A DNA stretch of 54,728 bases from Candidatus Thorarchaeota archaeon (GCA_016933575.1 JAFGAR010000163.1:1-54728), one strand, 5' to 3'. Positions 17,116 to 25,025 are shown, numbered from the stretch's first letter. The notes: a model not told the origin generated them from the sequence alone. Translations and numbers: made by a program.

Positions 17116-19401
17116 ATGGAGCGTTCGATACAGCTTGATGAACCAGAGAGTCAAGACTTTAAGGAAAGTCTAAATCCTCTCAAAAGGAATGGCCCTGAGT
17201 CGGGTGACGTTGAATTGACTATAGAAAGTCTATCTGAGATCCCTGGTGTTGGAGAGAAAATTCAGAAGGCGTTAATTGATCACTTTGGAAGCGAAGCTGT
17301 TGCACTAAAGGTGATACGCGATTCGAGAGTAGATTTAGTAGCCGCTGTGCCGGGAATCGGATCCCGCCAGGCAGTCAATCTGGTGAAGGGCGCCTTTGAA
17401 CAGCAATTTGGTGTAAATTCCAACTTGTTGCTCAGGAGCGTGGATATCCGCAAGATATTCGAGAGTGTACTGGAGATTATGCAGAGGTATGCCAATACGA
17501 CCTATGCAAAAGATAAGCTCTTTCTCTACTTTCCGCTTCCTCCTGAGAAGCTCGATACGATTCTAGAGCGACAGAGGTACTTTGCGGATGCTGCTAAGAT
17601 GGCAAGTAGTCTATCTTCTGACCAGCGTGAAACATTGAAGAGTCTATTAACGCAGATAAGGGGTCTCTATAGGAGGGCAAAACCTCGTCGAATTGAGGGA
17701 CGAGTCATAATCACCAATGATGATAAGGTCTTTGACAAGCTAGTTACTGAAGGCATTGACAAATGGTGTCCTGTCTATGTTCTCTCGGATGGAGAGAGTG
17801 GTGCTGACTATGCTCAAGGTTATGACCTAGTCCTCTTTATTTCTCCCTTGGGTATGTTTGATGACTCGATGGACATGTTAGACAATGTAGAAACCCTTGG
17901 CAAAGACTGGTCTCTTGAGGATATTTTACCTGAACAAACTGTAAGCTTCTATGCTCGTAACTATCGAGTCATTGATGCCTCATGTAAATTGGCTGAGTTA
18001 TTTGGTGGCCTCCCCTCAAATGAGTCTATGAATAGTTTCAAAGAGGGTTTAGACTTCGAAGGACTCAGCAATGTTGGGGAGATTCTAAAGAATCTGGATG
18101 AGAATGGTGATCTAGCTCAGGGAATAAATGCAGATATTGACAGGTATCGAAAAGCAGTCAAGGTATTTCCTACAGCAATCGCTGAAACAGAAGCCTGGCT
18201 GAATGAAGAGATTACAGGTCGGATTTCTAAAAGCCATGTAACTCTTGGAGGACAACAGATTATCACAATCCTTCAATCTGCTGATATGGATGGAACTGAG
18301 AGTAGCTCACTTAGGAACATGCTCCCTGCTGAAATCGTTGAAACATTCACATCTACTATTCAGGAAGCCGAGGATAAGCTTGCTCAGATGCTGGGACTGA
18401 CACCACGAGAAGCTGACTGGGTGACAGGTGTAATCAGTGAAGAGATAGCCCTCCCAGCAAAATTAGTCCCTGCACAGATCAATGACTTGGAGGACAAATT
18501 ACGTAGACTCTTTGCTGATAAGCAATTCAGTCTTATCAAAAAGATTGCAAATGATCTTGATAGATTGAAAGATGTTGTATCCAATGCAGTTCAAACACTA
18601 CTTGAGTTTGATCTGTTTCTCTCTGTTGGTCTATTTTCCCATGATTATTACCTTCAGACACCCAACATCTCTTTGGAGTACTCAGGAGTAGGGGTACAGA
18701 GCGCAAACAACATATTTCTGACAGAGAGTTACTTGAAAGGAAAACACGGGAAAGTCCAACCTATCGACTATTGCATTGGGAAGACACCATTTCAACCAGA
18801 AGGAACGCATGGTGAGAATTGTGCTCTGTTATCGGGTGCAAATAGTGGTGGAAAGACTACCACAATCCAGACCTTAGCGCAAATCGTCACAATGGCACAA
18901 TCCGGATTTCCAGTACCAGCTAAGACTGCATATCTCCCTGTCTTTGAGGAGCTCTATTTCTTCTACAAGAGTAGGGGAATGGTTAGTGCTGGAGCGTTTG
19001 AAACCACACTCAAACAGTTCGCTGAGATTGTAGTATCTGAGAAATCAAAGCTAGCCCTCTTTGATGAAGTTGAAGCAATTACAGAGCCCGGGAGCGCTGC
19101 AAATGTGATTGCTGGTCTAATCGAGATACTTCAGAGTGACCCTCGGACCTCTACGGTAATCTGTAGTCACCTAGCTAAAGAGATTCAAGAAGTCACCTCC
19201 GTACCTATCCGAATTGATGGCATTGAAGCTCGTGGCCTCGACGAAAATCTCGACCTTGTTGTAGATAGAACTCCTCGATTTGGAGTACTGGCAAGAAGTA
19301 CCCCTGAGCTCATCGTAGAGAGGCTCTCGAAACTAACAAAAGGTCCTAAGAAGGCAGTCTATGAGAAGATCTTGGAGAATCTCAACAGAGCGCGAAAGTG
19401 A
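17116..19401 (+). CDS. MutS-related ATPase with N-terminal helix-hairpin-helix domain (MutS5/MutS2-like)
   Basis: 761-aa DNA-binding ABC-class ATPase. Residues about 40-95 hold two HhH motifs (IPGVGEKIQKAL, VPGIGSRQAVNLV). A long helical MutS-core/clamp-like region follows. The ATPase has Walker A GANSGGKTT (574-582) and Walker B LALFDEVEA. The mismatch-recognition and Smr nuclease domains are missing, so it is not canonical MutS. Archaeal relatives are tied to recombination or branched DNA, but the role is not established. GGAG precedes the ATG; the stop codon overlaps the next ATG by one base, implying translational coupling. Confidence 0.85.
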   Translation: MERSIQLDEPESQDFKESLNPLKRNGPESGDVELTIESLSEIPGVGEKIQKALIDHFGSEAVALKVIRDSRVDLVAAVPGIGSRQAVNLVKGAFEQQFGVNSNLLLRSVDIRKIFESVLEIMQRYANTTYAKDKLFLYFPLPPEKLDTILERQRYFADAAKMASSLSSDQRETLKSLLTQIRGLYRRAKPRRIEGRVIITNDDKVFDKLVTEGIDKWCPVYVLSDGESGADYAQGYDLVLFISPLGMFDDSMDMLDNVETLGKDWSLEDILPEQTVSFYARNYRVIDASCKLAELFGGLPSNESMNSFKEGLDFEGLSNVGEILKNLDENGDLAQGINADIDRYRKAVKVFPTAIAETEAWLNEEITGRISKSHVTLGGQQIITILQSADMDGTESSSLRNMLPAEIVETFTSTIQEAEDKLAQMLGLTPREADWVTGVISEEIALPAKLVPAQINDLEDKLRRLFADKQFSLIKKIANDLDRLKDVVSNAVQTLLEFDLFLSVGLFSHDYYLQTPNISLEYSGVGVQSANNIFLTESYLKGKHGKVQPIDYCIGKTPFQPEGTHGENCALLSGANSGGKTTTIQTLAQIVTMAQSGFPVPAKTAYLPVFEELYFFYKSRGMVSAGAFETTLKQFAEIVVSEKSKLALFDEVEAITEPGSAANVIAGLIEILQSDPRTSTVICSHLAKEIQEVTSVPIRIDGIEARGLDENLDLVVDRTPRFGVLARSTPELIVERLSKLTKGPKKAVYEKILENLNRARK

Positions 19402-19976
19402 TGACCTACAGAGTACTGGTATTCGGAGATGCTCACATTCCGACTCGACGTGACAGTATTCCCGAGGACTTTTACCAGCACATCCTAGAATCCAACTATG
19501 ACCTAGCTCTCATCACAGGCGATCTTGTACGAGAGTCAGACATGAGAGCGGCGATTCCACCACTTCCCAGAAGCTTTATTGTGACAGGTAACATGGACTA
19601 CGGAAGTTCGTACAATTTCCATGAACAGATTCAGCTGGATGATTTCAACCTCCTTCTCCTTCATGGTACACAACTTCGCCCCCGTGGAAATATTGAACAG
19701 CTTCTTGAAATACTCCATCAGATTGAGGGCGATGTTGCAGTCCATGGGCATACCCATGAATCTGCAATCATTTTGCACAGAGGGAAACTCTTTCTCAATC
19801 CCGGAACAATCTCAGGAGCAACAGGTGGTTGGGGCGGTCGTACAGATGCGAGTTTCATCGAGCTGGAAGTGGCACACAATGAACTGAAGGTAGTTCTTCA
19901 CAAGACAGACTGGAAGACCACCGAGCATTTGAGTAGTTCATTTAGAAAAGAAGACAACGTAATCCTCAAAGATTAA
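19401..19976 (+). CDS. YfcE/MJ0936-type metallophosphodiesterase (Vps29-like fold)
   Basis: Calcineurin-like phosphodiesterase of 191 aa. Metal ligands appear in the usual order: GDAH (instead of GDxH with an earlier Asp), GD (ITGDLV), GNMD, LLHG and HGHTH. The family is homologous to eukaryotic Vps29 of retromer, but all metal-binding residues are kept here, so it should be an active enzyme. The ATG overlaps the stop codon of the MutS-like gene (TGATG), so the two proteins are co-translated; a nucleotide or DNA-end substrate is possible. Confidence 0.88.
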   Translation: MTYRVLVFGDAHIPTRRDSIPEDFYQHILESNYDLALITGDLVRESDMRAAIPPLPRSFIVTGNMDYGSSYNFHEQIQLDDFNLLLLHGTQLRPRGNIEQLLEILHQIEGDVAVHGHTHESAIILHRGKLFLNPGTISGATGGWGGRTDASFIELEVAHNELKVVLHKTDWKTTEHLSSSFRKEDNVILKD

Positions 19977-19982
19977 TGAGAA

Positions 19983-20591
19983 TCAATATGTACCCCAGGG
20001 GTCTGGGCTGGTAAGTCGCATGTAGAGTTTCTTGAGGACATTAGAACTCTCAAGTAGTGCTGCTTGTAAAGTACTCTTCTTGTCTACATTGACCTTTTTT
20101 GATTTTGAACCAACAAGTTTTCCCAGTAATCCACTTGACGAATCCGAGGATAAGGTCACCTTTACAGGGATGATGCCTAGTACATCTTCCTCTGGAAAAA
20201 TATCCCGTGTGAATTTTAGGTCTCTAAAAAATATAGCAAGTGTTTCCTTTACAGCAACCCTCTCTTTGGAATTACTTGGAAGCTCTTCAACTATAGCTAG
20301 AGCTCGTTTTCTAAGGTGATCCGATACCACACCCTGCACTTGCTCTGCTAGGGCGCGATTCATACCACAGGCGATTCCAATGTTTATCATGAGAATTCGA
20401 ATTCTATCGAGTAAAACTCCCACGTCCGCACCAATGAACGATTTTCCCCTCATCGAAACAAGCCAGTCTTCATAAGCTTCACTCACATTTCTCAAATCAT
20501 CCTCATACTCAATAAACCGATTCAATTCTTCTGGTGGTATGAGTGTGCACCATACAGCCATTGAAACATGGTCATTATTCATGGGTGCCAT
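19983..20591 (-). CDS. Hypothetical protein
   Basis: I do not recognise this 202-aa protein. It is soluble and mostly helical, with a Ser/Lys-rich linker (SSDSSSGLLGKLVGSKSKK) around residues 149-170 before a C-terminal helical segment ending TSPDPWGTY. There is no TM, no cysteine cluster and no nucleotide-binding motif. Stop codon is 6 bp from the convergent phosphodiesterase gene. Codon use looks like its neighbours. Confidence 0.7.
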   Translation of the reverse strand: MAPMNNDHVSMAVWCTLIPPEELNRFIEYEDDLRNVSEAYEDWLVSMRGKSFIGADVGVLLDRIRILMINIGIACGMNRALAEQVQGVVSDHLRKRALAIVEELPSNSKERVAVKETLAIFFRDLKFTRDIFPEEDVLGIIPVKVTLSSDSSSGLLGKLVGSKSKKVNVDKKSTLQAALLESSNVLKKLYMRLTSPDPWGTY

Positions 20592-20701
20592 ATTCGTTTC
20601 ACGTCCCCGTTCGTTTTCAGTATTGCCTGTGTGTTCTTGCTTGAGAGAATTCTTTCTAATACTTCTTTTACATAGTTAGCTGTGATGTCTGGGTGGTATC
20701 T

Positions 20702-20977
20702 ATGTCAAAATACAAGGTAACAATCGAGGTAATTGATATTTTGGGGGACGGTAGGTGTTCCATGGATCAGAAGATCGGGACAGTATACAAGTATCCTGAG
20801 GATCTTGGTAAGATGTGCCCAAGTTCTCTCTATATTCTCTATCCTTGGATAATGGTGATGAGTTCTGGAGGAAGCTTTACAGACACTGGAGATGGACATG
20901 ATTTCATGACAGTTGGCTGCAGCGATTACACTCATCAGGTCGTATACAAAATATCCAGAACTCCTGTGGATGAGTAA
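20702..20977 (+). CDS. TIGR04076-like small protein
   Basis: 91-aa protein with the pattern of the TIGR04076 family: a beta start KVTIEVIDILGDGRCSMDQKIG, then KMCPSSLYILYPWIMVMSSGGSF, then a short segment with Cys (VGCSD). Function of the family is unknown. GGGTGG (20691-20696) lies 5 nt before ATG 20702; an upstream in-frame GTG at 20693 overlaps that site and is rejected. Followed 43 bp later by a cupin gene on the same strand. Confidence 0.75.
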   Translation: MSKYKVTIEVIDILGDGRCSMDQKIGTVYKYPEDLGKMCPSSLYILYPWIMVMSSGGSFTDTGDGHDFMTVGCSDYTHQVVYKISRTPVDE

Positions 20978-21020
20978 CTCTTAATTCGTTGATTCGAACG
21001 GATCCATGAAGGAATTGACA

Positions 21021-21389
21021 ATGGACTATGACAGATATTCAATCAATACGGAGATCAAGTATCAACCTCTAGAGATCATCAACATACCTTCTCTGATTGA
21101 CGAATGCGCAAAGGCGTGGCAAAACTACTCTCTCTGCAAAGTAAATGACTGTGTCATTCGCCTTGGAGTGATAAATGGTGAATTTCACTGGCATAAGCAT
21201 GATACTGAGGATGAGTTCTTCTATGTTATTGATGGTCTACTCCATATTGATCTAGAAGACAAGAGTATAGACCTGAAACCCGGACAAGGGCTCATGGTAC
21301 CGAGGAGTATTGTACACCGCACAAGAACCACAGGGCGAACATCAATACTAATGGTCGAAGGAAGCTCAGTCACACCTACTGGAGACTGA
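21021..21389 (+). CDS. Cupin-domain protein
   Basis: Small single-domain cupin of 122 aa. Motif 1 is HWHKHDTEDEFFYVIDG, supplying His, His and Glu metal ligands; motif 2 is PGQGLMVPRSIVHR, with the last His. A mononuclear metal site is therefore intact. The substrate cannot be deduced. ATG 21021 is preceded by AGGA at 7 nt; the upstream ATG at 21006 is the alternative. Confidence 0.85.
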   Translation: MDYDRYSINTEIKYQPLEIINIPSLIDECAKAWQNYSLCKVNDCVIRLGVINGEFHWHKHDTEDEFFYVIDGLLHIDLEDKSIDLKPGQGLMVPRSIVHRTRTTGRTSILMVEGSSVTPTGD

Positions 21390-21578
21390 GAATGATTGAT
21401 CTTACATCCGGTACTAAATTTGACAGATACATATCGTCGACTTGGAGTATGTCTCGCCGTCCTGCACGTATTTGTAGTTCTCTCTACTTTTGAACACTAC
21501 CGAGTATCTCTCTATTCCAGTACGTAAATACCAAATGTTAATGGGAACGGAACTTCATACCATACAGGGTGAGGTATC

Positions 21579-22667
21579 GTGGTAGGAACCAACTCCTTTC
21601 CAAGACTTACTCTTAATATGGGTATCTTTCTAGTGGGTCTACTTCTCTTTAGCAGTGTGTTTCTTAGATCTGGGAATTATTTAGGTCCCTACACTTATTA
21701 TAACGCAACTCCAATAACTCAGGGCGCAACTCTTACTGAAGAAACACCAGCCCTCTGGTTCAATTCTAGCTATATGACCGCAAAAATTGTAATCACAGGT
21801 CTCAGCACAAACAACACCCCCGTCACCCTAGTAGTTGGCGAGTCTGCCCAAGTTCTCTACAAGGCTACAAATATCACTGGAATGACTGGATTCTCTGTGG
21901 ATGTTCAAATAGGTGGAGCTGTTGAAAATTGGGTCGGAGTGATACGTCAGGAATCTGACGCAGAAGTTACAGTTCAGATAGTTCGTTATTTCATATACTA
22001 TTATACACCACCTCCTGCAGCACCGCCTCCTTATATCAACCTACTAGTATTTGTAGGACCCATTCTATGCGTATTCGCTGTTATCAGGATGATGCAGCTC
22101 ACATCAAAGTTCGAATACCCCCAGAATTCAGGTACAAAGATTTTCGCAGTCATTCTATTGTGTCTTATTGGCGTGAGTAGCTGCTTCTCGCTGCTAAATG
22201 GTCAAGTGAAGGGAGATTTTATCCCTGTGAGTACTACAGTAATCCTGCCAAGTGACAACTATTCTCTAACAATAAACACGACAAATCCTTCTGCGCTACT
22301 CAACATGTCCGAGTTCTATCCTGAGGATGCGATTGGGACAAGCTATAGAATCTACTCCCTTGTATCAGATCATTATCCAATCCTTGTCACAATCTCAAAT
22401 GGAACCATATCGGAACTTGTACTTGAATCAGAGAGCAAGTACAATCCTTGGTCATTTACTATCCCTCGAAGCTCGAGCAGTTCAATTTACATTAATATTG
22501 AACGTGGCAGCATTGATACAAAAATTGCTCTAGCTATTGAGAGGAGATATCAGGTTCCACTACCAAAGATGGACATCACATTTCCAGCAATCGAGTTTGC
22601 TCTTGGAATCTCAATGATAGTTATTGGTTTTGTAATTGTCTTTAAAATCGATAGACACTCTGAATAG
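21579..22667 (+). CDS. Membrane protein with two exported domains
   Basis: 362-aa protein of unknown function. There is an N-terminal TM anchor (about 14-30), then an extracellular beta-rich domain with many NxS/T sequons, a proline stretch (TPPPAAPPPY) before a TM near 153-170, a second TM near 188-205, a second exported domain and a C-terminal TM near 335-355. Topology suggests two paralogous ectodomains held by four TMs. GTG 21579 with GAGG just upstream. No relatives recognised; it starts a run of membrane and small genes with no known function. Confidence 0.65.
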   Translation: MVGTNSFPRLTLNMGIFLVGLLLFSSVFLRSGNYLGPYTYYNATPITQGATLTEETPALWFNSSYMTAKIVITGLSTNNTPVTLVVGESAQVLYKATNITGMTGFSVDVQIGGAVENWVGVIRQESDAEVTVQIVRYFIYYYTPPPAAPPPYINLLVFVGPILCVFAVIRMMQLTSKFEYPQNSGTKIFAVILLCLIGVSSCFSLLNGQVKGDFIPVSTTVILPSDNYSLTINTTNPSALLNMSEFYPEDAIGTSYRIYSLVSDHYPILVTISNGTISELVLESESKYNPWSFTIPRSSSSSIYINIERGSIDTKIALAIERRYQVPLPKMDITFPAIEFALGISMIVIGFVIVFKIDRHSE

Positions 22668-22714
22668 ACCTGACTTCTGGGTTTCCTCAAAGACGATCGT
22701 GCAGGTGAAATCTG

Positions 22715-23371
22715 TTATTCCGTTGAATAGGTCCCTGACAGCGTACCTTCAATGTACTCTATTCGCTTAGTAAATCTCTTCTTGATATATTCATCAATCT
22801 CAGGCAACTCAGAGAGTCTTCGTAAGATGTCAGAAAATGAGGAATCCTTCCTGACTGCTTCAAGGTCCGCATTTCTCTTCTGCAGCATTGATTTCCTATA
22901 CGTATGAATGCCAATGATACCTAAAATTGGAGTGAGAATATACACAGGTATAATTAGAAACGCCAATGTGATGAGTGCTCCTTCAAAAATCACGAAATAA
23001 GATAGGACTGTAGTAGTTAGACCCAATGCTATGGCAGCTCCATATTGAGCGGCTTCAGCATCTGAGAGCGGCTTGTCTATTATTTGTTTTACTTCCATAT
23101 ATGACAGAAGTTCGGAAGGGCTCAACGTATCGACCTCCCAGGTCTCGAGAAGGACAATACTCTCTTCGCTCTCGTCAACCACATCAAATGGATTAGTGTC
23201 CACATCCCCCCACTGGACACGTTTCACTTCACACTCAGCATATTTTGGATCATTCTGAAGGGTCTTCTCTAATTCCTTACATTTTTCATCTCTATAGTAA
23301 ATTCCATACTCTACTTCAGATGCATCAATTTCGACTTTCACTCTTGTATCACGTACTTGTGACAAGACCAT
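22715..23371 (-). CDS. Hypothetical protein with two central TM segments
   Basis: 218-aa protein. A charged N-terminal domain (1-105), two adjacent TM helices (about 110-155, ITLAFLIIPVYILTPILGII) and a charged C-terminal tail of 65 residues form a hairpin anchor with both soluble parts on the same side, probably cytosolic. I do not recognise a family. It is convergent to the preceding membrane protein gene, with 47 bp between their ends. Confidence 0.6.
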   Translation of the reverse strand: MVLSQVRDTRVKVEIDASEVEYGIYYRDEKCKELEKTLQNDPKYAECEVKRVQWGDVDTNPFDVVDESEESIVLLETWEVDTLSPSELLSYMEVKQIIDKPLSDAEAAQYGAAIALGLTTTVLSYFVIFEGALITLAFLIIPVYILTPILGIIGIHTYRKSMLQKRNADLEAVRKDSSFSDILRRLSELPEIDEYIKKRFTKRIEYIEGTLSGTYSTE

Positions 23372-23465
23372 GAAGCAAGTTATACTTTCGCGATAATCCC
23401 CGAGAAGTGTCGCGTAACCACTCTCTCAAGAGTATTGATGATATAGCCCACATCTGTTGAGTGAA

Positions 23466-23512
23466 AACTAGAAGAAAGGGATGAAGTCGCTGAGAGATTG
23501 CATCCCTCAGCG
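23466..23512 (-). terminator. Hairpin terminator of the micro-gene pair
   Basis: Perfect inverted repeat CGCTGAG (23488-23494) / CTCAGCG (23506-23512) that includes the stop codon of the second micro-gene. On the minus strand it is followed by a pyrimidine-rich stretch with TTTC and TTTT. Supports a short transcript ending here. Confidence 0.5.
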
Positions 23513-23596
23513 TCTGTAAGTGTAAGCGTAAGTGATCGCATCAGTAGAGATCTTCTTGTCAGAAGCCTTGATTCTCATATCCTTAACTAGAGCCAT
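23507..23596 (-). CDS. Micro-protein B (29 aa), tandem paralogue
   Basis: A short open frame beginning MALVKDMRIKASDKK and ending ISTDAITYAYTYRR. It shares the start MAL and the end STxAxxYAYxYRR with the frame just upstream, so the two are duplicates. The ribosome site GGAGGT overlaps the last codons of micro-protein A and lies 9 nt before this ATG, an ideal spacing. The N half is basic; no TM or cysteine. I know no family; the conservation of the C terminus in two copies plus a good ribosome site is the evidence for coding. Confidence 0.62.
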   Translation of the reverse strand: MALVKDMRIKASDKKISTDAITYAYTYRR

Positions 23597-23603
23597 TGAT
23601 GAT

Positions 23604-23705
23604 TTACCTCCGGTACAAGTATGCGTATGCTACAGCCTCTGTGGAGAGGGGATTGCGTTTCTGCTTCAGTTCAGAGTTGGTTCGGTTGTTCGTTGTTAGA
23701 GCCAT
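23604..23705 (-). CDS. Micro-protein A (33 aa), tandem paralogue
   Basis: Open frame beginning MALTTNNRTNSELKQKR and ending LSTEAVAYAYLYRR, with a TAA stop 7 bp before micro-protein B. The C-terminal 13 residues match B at eight positions, while the DNA differs at many third positions (for example TACGCATACTTG against TACGCTTACACT), the pattern expected from selection on protein. A TATATATA box lies 33-40 bp upstream, so the message starts about 10 nt before the ATG. Function unknown; possible roles are a regulatory peptide or toxin-like peptide, but nothing shows which. Confidence 0.62.
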   Translation of the reverse strand: MALTTNNRTNSELKQKRNPLSTEAVAYAYLYRR

Positions 23706-23737
23706 AATAGTTCACAAGAGATACTGCTCAGAATTAG

Positions 23738-23745
23738 TATATATA
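23738..23745 (-). promoter_or_regulatory. TATA box of the micro-gene pair
   Basis: TATATATA, read CTATATATAC on the minus strand, 33-40 bp before the micro-protein A start codon. Predicted start of transcription near 23715. Confidence 0.6.
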
Positions 23746-23775
23746 GCAGAGGCACTTTTCAGGGACACAACTTGA

Positions 23776-23792
23776 AGTCACATCTTGTGACT
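23776..23792. promoter_or_regulatory. Perfect palindrome, candidate operator
   Basis: AGTCACA-tct-TGTGACT, 7-bp arms, lying 31-54 bp upstream of the micro-gene TATA box. It could bind a dimeric regulator or be a weak terminator for the membrane gene that ends at 23934. The rest of 23746-23933 shows nothing else. Confidence 0.35.
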
Positions 23793-23933
23793 AGCTAGAG
23801 AGGGCTCTGGGAGCATACCATCTAGCAAACTCATTATTAGAAGTCCAAATTGACATTAATGAAGAATAAAGCGCGGTCGGGAGTTTTACATCTCATCTTC
23901 AACAGAAATTCCATGTTCTACCTGGGAAAACCC

Positions 23934-24236
23934 TCAATGTTTTTCAACAAATATCACTAGCATTATAATTCCCATAAAGAGGACAACTCGTCCTAAGTAG
24001 TATCTCAAGTACAAATCGTATTCTGACCCACTTGTGAATGTGAAAATAAATAGAAAAAGAAACATGTCTGATATCTGCCACATTATCAAGGATACAAGAA
24101 ATTCAATAACTGATACCAATCTGTTCCAGATGTCGTCAGCATTTCTCTTGTAAGTAAATATCATGATTACAACTATGAGAACCGAAATTCCAATGAGTAA
24201 GCCATGTGGGTCTATCCCATGACCATACAATTGCAT
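23934..24236 (-). CDS. Small 3-TM membrane protein (copy 1)
   Basis: 100-aa protein with three hydrophobic helices (about 13-30, 40-68 and 78-97) joined by a charged loop YKRNADDIWNR. Layout and helix spacing are the same as in the gene 95 bp upstream (24332-24697), so the two look like diverged duplicates. No conserved catalytic residues are apparent. Function unknown. Confidence 0.6.
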   Translation of the reverse strand: MQLYGHGIDPHGLLIGISVLIVVIMIFTYKRNADDIWNRLVSVIEFLVSLIMWQISDMFLFLFIFTFTSGSEYDLYLRYYLGRVVLFMGIIMLVIFVEKH

Positions 24237-24331
24237 GTTTTGATTCCCTTCAATCTCTTTGACAGTAGGAACTTTCTAGGTGTATTCTCCCTTTTCACCT
24301 CGCTATATATCATACCTGCATCACAGATTGT

Positions 24332-24697
24332 CTATGAGATTATAGCCTGAGTTTTTTCATGTTTTGTCTTGGTGAGTTCACGGCGCATCTCAATATATAC
24401 CAGAAGGATGCAAAATCCCAGGTACGATATGATTTTTGCAGCCTGTATAACGATAGGTTTGATATCTATTGGTAAGCTAATATGTGTGTAGACGATTAAG
24501 TCTGTTAATAGTACCAAAAATAGCCACGATACTGTAAACACAACAACTTCAATTGATGCAATAATCCAGTAACGGGGTCTGGTTGTTCGGTTCGTATAAC
24601 CAAGTACTACAACCAATAGCACTAAGATTACAATTGCAGTCCCGAGTTCGAGGGGACTTAGAGGATAATCCGGTTCAATCGTTGGAATCTCTTGCAT
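24332..24697 (-). CDS. Small 3-TM membrane protein (copy 2)
   Basis: 121-aa protein with an N-terminal MQEIPTIEPDYPLSPLELG, three TM helices and a charged tail RRELTKTKHEK. The frame is open further to 24922 but that part runs through the tRNA-Asn gene. ATG 24697 with GAGAGAGG 6 nt upstream is the real start. Similar in layout to copy 1. It lies 157 bp after the tRNA on the same strand, so read-through from the tRNA promoter is possible. Confidence 0.6.
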   Translation of the reverse strand: MQEIPTIEPDYPLSPLELGTAIVILVLLVVVLGYTNRTTRPRYWIIASIEVVVFTVSWLFLVLLTDLIVYTHISLPIDIKPIVIQAAKIISYLGFCILLVYIEMRRELTKTKHEKTQAIIS

Positions 24698-24877
24698 TGA
24701 CTTACCTCTCTCATTTTTACTACCATCCCGGCCAGCGATGTTCTGACTAAGATGTGCACCGTAGAATGGATACCAAAGAACCTTGAGAACTTTGCTGATA
24801 CTATGCTGAGTAGTACCTATTGTTGCAGAGAAATAATTAACTATAGAAAAGAAGCGCCATCGGGAGGGCTCGAACCT

Positions 24878-24907
24878 TTGGCCGCGCACCACGAAGTGTA
24901 GTGCACT
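24878..24907 (-). other. tRNA-Asn intron 5 (after nt 50, T-stem)
   Basis: 30 nt. Inner helix GTGCACTAC/GTGGTGCGC (9 bp), central helix GGTC/GGCC, bulges GGA and AAA, cut GG|A and AA|A. Canonical 3-4-3 BHB. Confidence 0.83.
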
Positions 24908-24914
24908 CCGACCA

Positions 24915-24944
24915 TTCGTCACGCACCACGAAACGTGATGCGTT
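24915..24944 (-). other. tRNA-Asn intron 4 (after nt 43)
   Basis: 30 nt. Inner hairpin ACGCATCACG/CGTGGTGCGT with a TTT loop; central helix AGTT/GACG has one mismatch (relaxed BHB). Shares TTCGTGGTGCG with intron 5. Confidence 0.78.
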
Positions 24945-24950
24945 ACAACT

Positions 24951-24979
24951 GTCTGGCTCTCAACCAGTCGATTGAAAGA
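24951..24979 (-). other. tRNA-Asn intron 3 (canonical 37/38)
   Basis: 29 nt. Inner helix CTTTCAA/TTGAGAG (7 bp), central helix CTG/CAG with one T-C mismatch, bulges TAT and ACA. Contains the CTGG-TTGAGAG-CCAG hairpin that mimics a Leu anticodon arm and can mislead tRNA finders. Confidence 0.8.
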
Positions 24980-24988
24980 TAACAGGCT

Positions 24989-25019
24989 TTAGCGGTATAA
25001 CGTGAAGCACGTATATGCT
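24989..25019 (-). other. tRNA-Asn intron 2 (after nt 28, anticodon stem)
   Basis: 31 nt. Central helix AGCG/CGCT, bulges ACA and AAA, inner hairpin closing on ACGTG/CACGT with one mismatch and one bulge. The AGCG strand is exon next to intron 1, so intron 1 removal and intron 2 removal may compete. The boundary can slide by up to three bases without changing the product. Confidence 0.8.
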
Positions 25020-25025
25020 GTCGCT

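Noticed and set aside
23372..23465. 34-codon minus-strand frame (about 23354-23458) after the micro-gene terminator
   Set aside because: It overlaps the start of the 22715-23371 gene in another frame, has no ribosome site and lacks the micro-protein C-terminal pattern.
24698..24922. N-terminal extension of the 24332 membrane protein
   Set aside because: The frame crosses the tRNA-Asn exons and introns; the ribosome site before ATG 24697 marks the real start.
24945..24979. A tRNA-Leu(GAG)-like anticodon arm CTGG-TTGAGAG-CCAG
   Set aside because: It lies inside tRNA-Asn intron 3; using it gives a 4-bp stem, no long variable arm and a G discriminator, whereas the Asn reading completes every stem.
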